Part shown: positions 6,601 through 10,449 of the stretch, one piece after another
How positions within the stretch are numbered: position 1 is the stretch's first letter
Layout of the letters: each line of letters begins with the position of its first letter
Origin: Kocuria sp.
GTDB lineage: Bacteria > Actinomycetota > Actinomycetes > Actinomycetales > Micrococcaceae
NCBI RefSeq assembly: GCF_030530945.1
Contig: NZ_JAUMTZ010000012.1
Span: 55,571 to 66,019 of the forward strand
Direction: 5' to 3'
Length of the DNA: 10,449 nt
The notes under the pieces: generated by a model
The model's input: only the letters and a program-made list of their open reading frames with translations
Told to the model about the DNA's origin: nothing
The model's database searches: none
Program-made: the position numbers and the translations under genes

Positions 6601-7366
6601 CAAGCCGCTGGCGGACCTGTCCCGCGGTGCGGAGGAGCGGGTCATCACCTTCAAGGAGACCCAGCAGGCGCCCGTGCCCGTGATCACCTCCCCGGAGTGG
6701 TCCGGGTCCGAGACCGGCGGGCGCCGGTACGCACCGTTCACGGTGAACATCGAACGTCTCAAGCCGTTCCACACCCTCACCGGGCGCATGCACTTCTTCC
6801 TGGACCACGACTGGCTCAAGGACATGGGCGAGACCATGCCGATCTACCGCCCGCCCCTGGACATGCACCGGTTGTTCGGGGAGCCGCAGCTGGGCGAGAA
6901 GGGCGAGCTGTCCATCTCGGTGCGCTACCTCACGCCCCACAACAAGTGGTCCATCCACTCCGAGTACCAGGACAACCTGTTCATGCTCTCCCTCTCCCGC
7001 GGCGGCACCACGGTGTGGATGTCCCCGCAGGACGCCCAGGCCATCGAGGTGCGGGACAACGAGTGGGTGGAGTGCGTGAACACCAACGGCGTGTTCGTGG
7101 GCCGTGCGGTGGTCTCCCACCGCATGCCCGCGGGCGTGGTGTACGTCCACCACGCCCAGGAGCGCACCATCGACGTCCCCAAGTCCGAGACCACGGGCAA
7201 GCGGGGCGGGATCCACAACTCCGTCACGCGGATCCTGGTCAAACCCACCCACATGATCGGTGGCTACACCCACCTGTCCTGGGCCTTCAACTACATGGGG
7301 CCCACCGGAAACCAACGGGACATCGTCTCCGTGGTCCGCAAGCGTTCCCAGGAGGTCCAGTACTGA
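3632..7366 (+). CDS. narG: Respiratory nitrate reductase alpha subunit NarG
   Basis: The 1244-aa protein has almost exactly the length of E. coli NarG. It is the catalytic subunit, reducing nitrate to nitrite at Mo-bisMGD on the cytoplasmic face. The N-terminal FS0 [4Fe-4S] site is H63-x3-C67-x3-C71-x34-C106, with the NarG-specific His ligand and the E. coli spacing. DWYADLP (232-238) carries the Asp that ligates Mo in this family. The conserved GSNIPVTRTPDAH segment follows, and the C-terminus ends in a molybdopterin dinucleotide-binding domain (about 1070-1240; HNKWSIHSEYQDN, VSHRMPAGVVYVHHAQERT). No Tat signal is visible. I chose the ATG at 3632 because TAGCAT ends 7 nt upstream; the ATG at 3623 would add three residues. 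It heads narGHJI and its TGA shares its last base with the narH ATG. The catalytic and cluster residues I checked are present, so it should be functional. Confidence 0.97.
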   Translation: MATTQTPAGLDGPASDALLKMGRFFSRWDETPDGRAVFREGGRAGDAFYRNRWSHDKVVRSTHGVNCTGSCSWKVYVKDGIITWEAQETDYPSVGPDRPEYEPRGCPRGAAFSWYTYSPTRVRYPYVRGVLLQMYREAKQLHGDPVKAWESVVNDPDKRRTFQQGRGKGGLVRASWQEAVEMTAAAHVHTIAAYGPDRCTGFSPIPAMSMVSHAAGARFINLIGGVMNSFYDWYADLPVASPQVFGDQTDVPESGDWWDATYLMMWGSNIPVTRTPDAHWLAEVRYRGTKVVSVSPDYADNTKFADEWLPAQAGSDAALAMGMGHVILRENFVERRVRFFEEYVLQYTDLPFLITLDERDDGTVVPGKFLTAQDLARAGDDDAAQQADPAFKTVLLDRHTHRAVVPNGSMGFRYNEQDEGRWNLDLGDTLPSLSVADSAGYEGGTSRVDLPAFTDPTGAGSVIHRGVPTTTVAGRTVTTVFDLMLAQYGVGREGLPGEWASGLDDALTPYTPAWQEEVTSVPAEAVIRTAREFAANAEKSHGRSMIILGAGICQWYHGDTTYRAILAMLMLCGCQGRNGGGWAHYVGQEKARPITGWAAMASANDWVRPPRFMIGTAFWYMHTDQWRSDGYSSDSLQSPLAEGHLKGMHTADVVAQATRLGWMPFYPQFHENSLDVADAAIAGVERGEAASEPEWIAQKLKAGELRMAVEDPDAPENWPRTLVLWRSNLFGSSAKGEEYFLKHLLGTHNSVRGEDHTESRPKDVRWRDEAPEGKLDLLVSADFRMTSSTLLSDVVFPAATWYEKFDLSSTDMHPYVHAFTPAISPPWEAKTDWKLFQLLADEVSRLSRGHLDTRRDVVATALQHDTPGEIAQPGGHAPEWKGTDLPAVPGKNLPPLKIVERDYTAIGDKFVALGPLADKLGLTTKNVTFDVSAVVDRLGRQHGVFDSGAAEGRPALDSDARMAEAILSLSGTTNGALATQGFETLEKRVGKPLADLSRGAEERVITFKETQQAPVPVITSPEWSGSETGGRRYAPFTVNIERLKPFHTLTGRMHFFLDHDWLKDMGETMPIYRPPLDMHRLFGEPQLGEKGELSISVRYLTPHNKWSIHSEYQDNLFMLSLSRGGTTVWMSPQDAQAIEVRDNEWVECVNTNGVFVGRAVVSHRMPAGVVYVHHAQERTIDVPKSETTGKRGGIHNSVTRILVKPTHMIGGYTHLSWAFNYMGPTGNQRDIVSVVRKRSQEVQY

Positions 7367-9126
7367 TGCGAGTGATGTCCCAAGTAGCCATGGTCATGAC
7401 CCTGGACAAGTGCATCGGGTGCCACACGTGCTCGGTCACGTGCAAGCAGGCGTGGACCAACCGTGCCGGCACCGAGTACGCGTGGTTCAACAACGTGGAG
7501 ACCCGCCCCGGCCAGGGCTACCCCCGCCGGTACGAGGACCAGGAGACGTGGAAGGGCGGGTGGGAGCTCAACCGCCGCGGCAACCTGAAGCTGAAGTCCG
7601 GCGGCCGGCTGAAGAAGATGGCGCAGCTGTTCGCGTCCCCGGTGCAGCCCGAGCTCGCCGACTACTACGAGCCGTGGACCTACGACTACGAGAACCTGGT
7701 CAAGGCCCCCGCGGGCGACGACTTCCCGGTGGCACGCCCCAAGTCCCTGATCACGGGCGAGGACACCAAGATCGAGTGGTCCGCCAACTGGGACGACGAC
7801 CTGGGCGGCACCACCGAGATGGGCCACCTGGACCCCGTGGTGCAGAAGCTGCGGGAGGAGGCCAACGACCGCATCAAGTTCGAGTTCGAGCAGACCTTCA
7901 TGTTCTACCTGCCGCGGCTGTGCGAGCACTGCCTGAACCCGTCCTGCATGGCGTCGTGCCCGTCCGGTGCCATATACAAGCGCTCCGAGGACGGCATCGT
8001 GCTGGTGGACCAGGACCGGTGCCGCGGCTGGCGCCAGTGCGTGACCGGGTGCCCGTACAAGAAGATCTACTACAACCACAAGTCCGGCAAGGCTGAGAAG
8101 TGCACGTTCTGCTACCCCCGCATCGAGGTGGGCATCCCCACGGTGTGCGCGGAGACGTGCGTGGGCCGCATGCGCTACATCGGCATCTTCCTGTACAACG
8201 CGGACAGGGTCACTCAGGCGGCGGCCACCCCGGACGAGCAGGACCTGTACGAGGCGCAGCTGGAGTTGATGCTGGACCCGAACGACCCCGAGGTCGTGGA
8301 GGCGGCCCGCCGGGACGGGATCCCGGAGGACTGGCTGGAGGCCGCCCGGAAGTCCCCGGTCTACGCGCTGGCGAAGACCCTGCGCGTGGCCCTGCCGCTG
8401 CACCCGGAGTACCGCACCATGCCCATGGTCTGGTACGTGCCGCCGCTGTCCCCGATCGTGGACCTGCTCAAGGAGCAGGGCCACGACGGCGAGGACCCGG
8501 AGAACCTCTTCGGCGCCATCGAGTCCCTGCGGATCCCCGTGGAGTACCTCGCGGAGCTGTTCACAGCCGGGGACACCGAGCTGATCACCCACGTGCTTCG
8601 CAAGCTCGCGGCCATGCGGGCCTACATGCGGGACATCACTCTCGGGGGAGAACCGGACGAGAGCATTGCCGAGGCGGTGGGGATGACCGGTGCGCAGATC
8701 AAACAGATGTACCGGCTCATGGCGATCGCCAAGTACGACGAGCGCTACGTGATCCCCTCGGCCCACGTGGAGGACGCCCACAACCTGGAGGAGATCGGCT
8801 GCTCCCTGGACGTGGACGGCGGCCCCGGAATGGGCCAGACCGGCGTGTTCGGCGAGGCCTCCGGGCGCCCGATGCCGGTGGCCGTGGAGAACTTCCAGGC
8901 GCTGAAGGCCCGCCAGCGGGGAGAGGACCCCACCGGCAACGACCAGCTGAGCGGGCGCGTGAACCTGCTCAACTGGGACGGCAACGGCACGCCGGCGGGA
9001 CTGTTCCCGGCGCGCACCGGTGAGGGCGAGGAGGCCGCGCGGGACGCCGCGTCCCTGGCGGCCACCGCGAACAACCCCGGGTCCCGCCCGGACCAGGGCA
9101 CCGCCGGTGCGAGCGGGGGACTGTGA
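7366..9126 (+). CDS. narH: Respiratory nitrate reductase beta subunit NarH
   Basis: The 586-aa iron-sulfur subunit carries electrons from NarI hemes to NarG. Four cysteine groups are visible: C16-x2-C19-x2-C22-x3-C26; C186-x2-C189-x4-C194-x3-C198; C219-x2-W222-x2-C225-x3-C229; and C246-x2-C249-x11-C261-x3-C265. Together they bind three [4Fe-4S] clusters and one [3Fe-4S] cluster; Trp222 in place of a Cys is the hallmark of the latter. The N-terminus MRVMSQVAMVMTLDKC lines up with E. coli MKIRSQVGMVLNLDKC, so the first ATG is the start, with GGAGG (7351-7355) 10 nt upstream. The protein is about 75 residues longer than E. coli NarH. The excess includes a Gly/Ala/Asp-rich, probably disordered tail after about residue 520. 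Ile203, next to the second cluster motif, is encoded by ATA, the only one I noticed in the nar genes. The stop overlaps the narJ ATG by one base. Confidence 0.97.
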   Translation: MRVMSQVAMVMTLDKCIGCHTCSVTCKQAWTNRAGTEYAWFNNVETRPGQGYPRRYEDQETWKGGWELNRRGNLKLKSGGRLKKMAQLFASPVQPELADYYEPWTYDYENLVKAPAGDDFPVARPKSLITGEDTKIEWSANWDDDLGGTTEMGHLDPVVQKLREEANDRIKFEFEQTFMFYLPRLCEHCLNPSCMASCPSGAIYKRSEDGIVLVDQDRCRGWRQCVTGCPYKKIYYNHKSGKAEKCTFCYPRIEVGIPTVCAETCVGRMRYIGIFLYNADRVTQAAATPDEQDLYEAQLELMLDPNDPEVVEAARRDGIPEDWLEAARKSPVYALAKTLRVALPLHPEYRTMPMVWYVPPLSPIVDLLKEQGHDGEDPENLFGAIESLRIPVEYLAELFTAGDTELITHVLRKLAAMRAYMRDITLGGEPDESIAEAVGMTGAQIKQMYRLMAIAKYDERYVIPSAHVEDAHNLEEIGCSLDVDGGPGMGQTGVFGEASGRPMPVAVENFQALKARQRGEDPTGNDQLSGRVNLLNWDGNGTPAGLFPARTGEGEEAARDAASLAATANNPGSRPDQGTAGASGGL

Positions 9127-9821
9127 TGGGACTGCTCTCCACCCTGCTGGGCAAGCCCGGCAAGGGCACCGTGGAAGTCCCGGCGTACCGGGACCGTGAC
9201 CCCCGGCGTTCGGCGGTGGTCCGCCAGGCCGCCGCCGTGCTGCTGGGCTACCCCCGCCCGGAGACAGTGGCCCAGCTGGAGCTGCTGGAGGGGGCGCTCG
9301 CGGAGGTGGGTGTGGACCCGCAGCAGCTCGCGCCCCTCACCGGCTGGCTGCGCCGTCCGGACTTCCGGGTGGTGCAGGGCGAGTACGTGCAGGAGTTCGA
9401 CCTCTCCCGCCGCCACAGCCTGCACCTGACCTACTGGACGGACGGGGACACCCGCCGCCGCGGTGAGGCCCTGTCCGCGTTCAAGCAGGTCTACCGCGCC
9501 CACGGGTGCCAGTTCGGGGACGAGGAGCTGCCGGACCACCTGCCCGTGGTGCTGGAGTTCGCGGCCCGGGTGTCCCCCGAGGACGGCTTCGAGCTGCTCC
9601 AGCGCTACCGCCCGTCCCTGGAGCTGCTGCGCCTGGCCCTGCTGCGGGACCACCTGCCGCAGGCCTGCGCCGTGGAACTGGTGTGCTCCACCCTGCCCGG
9701 GCCGTCCCCGCAGGACGAGTCCGCCGTGGCCCGGATGGCCGGCTACGGCCCGCCCACGGAGTCCGTGGGCCTGGACGCGTACGACCCCCGCCTTCTGCCG
9801 ATGACCGGAGGAAACCGATGA
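9126..9821 (+). CDS. narJ: Nitrate reductase assembly chaperone NarJ (delta subunit)
   Basis: The 231-aa protein is of the TorD/NarJ family, a cytosolic chaperone that holds apo-NarGH until the cofactor is inserted and the complex docks on NarI; it is not part of the final enzyme. The family signature is clear: YVQEFDLSRRHSLHLTYW (87-104), GDTRRRGEAL (107-116) and DEELPDHLPVVLEF (132-145). Length is normal. The ATG at 9126 overlaps the narH TGA by one base (TGATG) and follows GGGGGA at about 5 nt. A GTG at 9123 would add one residue and is less likely. Translation is probably coupled to narH. The 3' end overlaps narI by 4 nt (ATGA). Confidence 0.95.
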   Translation: MGLLSTLLGKPGKGTVEVPAYRDRDPRRSAVVRQAAAVLLGYPRPETVAQLELLEGALAEVGVDPQQLAPLTGWLRRPDFRVVQGEYVQEFDLSRRHSLHLTYWTDGDTRRRGEALSAFKQVYRAHGCQFGDEELPDHLPVVLEFAARVSPEDGFELLQRYRPSLELLRLALLRDHLPQACAVELVCSTLPGPSPQDESAVARMAGYGPPTESVGLDAYDPRLLPMTGGNR

Positions 9822-10449
9822 ACGTGCTCGACGTCCTCCTGTGGGGGGTGCTGCCGTACGTGGTCATGCTGACTCTGGTGGGCGGTGTGGTCTGGCGGTA
9901 CAGGTACGACCAGTTCGGGTGGACCACCCGTTCGTCCCAGCTCTACGAGTCCAGGCTGCTGCGCATCGGCTCCCCCCTGTTCCACTTCGGGATCCTGGCG
10001 GTGCTCGCGGGGCACGTGATGGGCCTGGCGATCCCCAAGAGCTGGACGGAGGCCGTGGGACTGTCGGAGCACGCGTACCACTTCATGGCGCTGTCCATCG
10101 GCACGGTGGCCGGTGTGGCCACCCTCACAGGCATCGTGCTGCTGATCGTGCGCCGCCGCCGCACCGGCCCGGTGTTCATGGCCACCACCGCCAACGACAA
10201 GTTCATGTACGTGATGCTGGTGGGCGCCATCCTGGCGGGTCTGGCCACCACGGTGGTCTCCGTGTTCGACCCCTCCACCGTGGACTACCGCGAGACGGTG
10301 TCCCCGTGGTTCCGGTCCCTGTGGATCCTGCGGCCGGACGTGGGGGCCATGGCTGCCGCGTCCACGAGCTTCCACGTCCACGTGCTGTGGGCCATGCTCC
10401 TGTTCGCCGTGTGGCCCTTCACCCGCCTGGTGCACGCCTTCACGGCGCC
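9818..10449 (+). CDS. narI: Respiratory nitrate reductase gamma subunit NarI, cytochrome b (3' end outside window)
   Basis: The reading frame is open to the window edge, giving 210 residues of a protein that is about 225 aa in E. coli, so only the C-terminal end is missing. NarI is the membrane di-heme cytochrome b that oxidises menaquinol or ubiquinol and passes electrons to NarH. Hydrophobic segments lie at about 5-25, 52-72, 88-112, 130-150 and 184-206, matching the five-helix fold. His56 and His66 in helix II, and His188 and His206 in helix V, match the E. coli heme ligands H56, H66, H187 and H205 in spacing. The start is ATG 9818, preceded by GGAGGA (9807-9812) at 5 nt and overlapping the narJ stop (ATGA). 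It completes a tightly coupled narGHJI unit. Confidence 0.95.
   Translation, partial: MNVLDVLLWGVLPYVVMLTLVGGVVWRYRYDQFGWTTRSSQLYESRLLRIGSPLFHFGILAVLAGHVMGLAIPKSWTEAVGLSEHAYHFMALSIGTVAGVATLTGIVLLIVRRRRTGPVFMATTANDKFMYVMLVGAILAGLATTVVSVFDPSTVDYRETVSPWFRSLWILRPDVGAMAAASTSFHVHVLWAMLLFAVWPFTRLVHAFTA

Noticed and set aside
3599..7315. Reverse-strand open frame of about 1238 codons opposite narG
   Set aside because: It lies antisense to an unambiguous NarG frame with full motif conservation. Its translation is low-complexity His/Gly/Val/Arg-rich, as expected of the complementary frame of GC-biased codons.
4402..7365. Long upstream extension of the narH frame inside narG
   Set aside because: The frame stays open only because of high GC content; the translation is Arg/Gly/Pro/His-rich with no domain. 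NarH homology begins at the ATG at 7366.
3632..10449. A novel system hidden within the nar operon
   Set aside because: All four genes match canonical NarGHJI in length, order and ligand residues; I see no inserted gene, frameshift or fusion.

Overview
The window is very GC-rich, and its coding third positions are almost all G or C. It carries a Gram-positive-type respiratory nitrate reductase operon. Together with start codons that sit just behind TANNNT boxes, this points to a high-GC actinobacterium. The protein sequences suggest Micrococcaceae, perhaps close to Kocuria; that placement is from memory and is moderate at best.

Layout. (1) Positions 1-978 hold one forward gene, a LOG-family (lysine decarboxylase-like, PGGxGTxxE) protein at 203-781. 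It is bracketed by two copies of a 50-nt palindromic element, at 4-53 and 856-905. (2) Positions 979-3395 are a reverse-strand cluster of three genes read from right to left: a small four-helix membrane protein of unknown function, a MobA-like nucleotidyltransferase and an atypical MoeA-like molybdotransferase. (3) Positions 3396-3631 form a divergent intergenic region whose narG-proximal half contains an AT-rich island with repeated CAAATA-type half sites. (4) From 3632 to the right edge runs narG-narH-narJ-narI, with every junction overlapping by 1-4 nt. NarI is cut off by the window end.

How the genes fit together. NarG (Mo-bisMGD catalytic subunit), NarH (four Fe-S clusters) and NarI (di-heme cytochrome b) form the membrane-bound quinol:nitrate oxidoreductase, and NarJ is its assembly chaperone. 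The divergent cluster encodes two enzymes of the molybdenum-cofactor branch: MoeA inserts Mo and MobA adds GMP to make the guanine dinucleotide form. Cofactor supply therefore lies back to back with the enzyme that consumes it. The 129-aa membrane protein leading that cluster has no recognised role.

Most of the window is a well-known system. The points worth a second look are the palindromic element pair, the repeated -10/ATG spacing that suggests leaderless mRNAs, the CAAATA-type repeats in front of narG, and the MoeA-like protein that has lost the TGDEL motif and carries a MogA-style TTGGTG motif.
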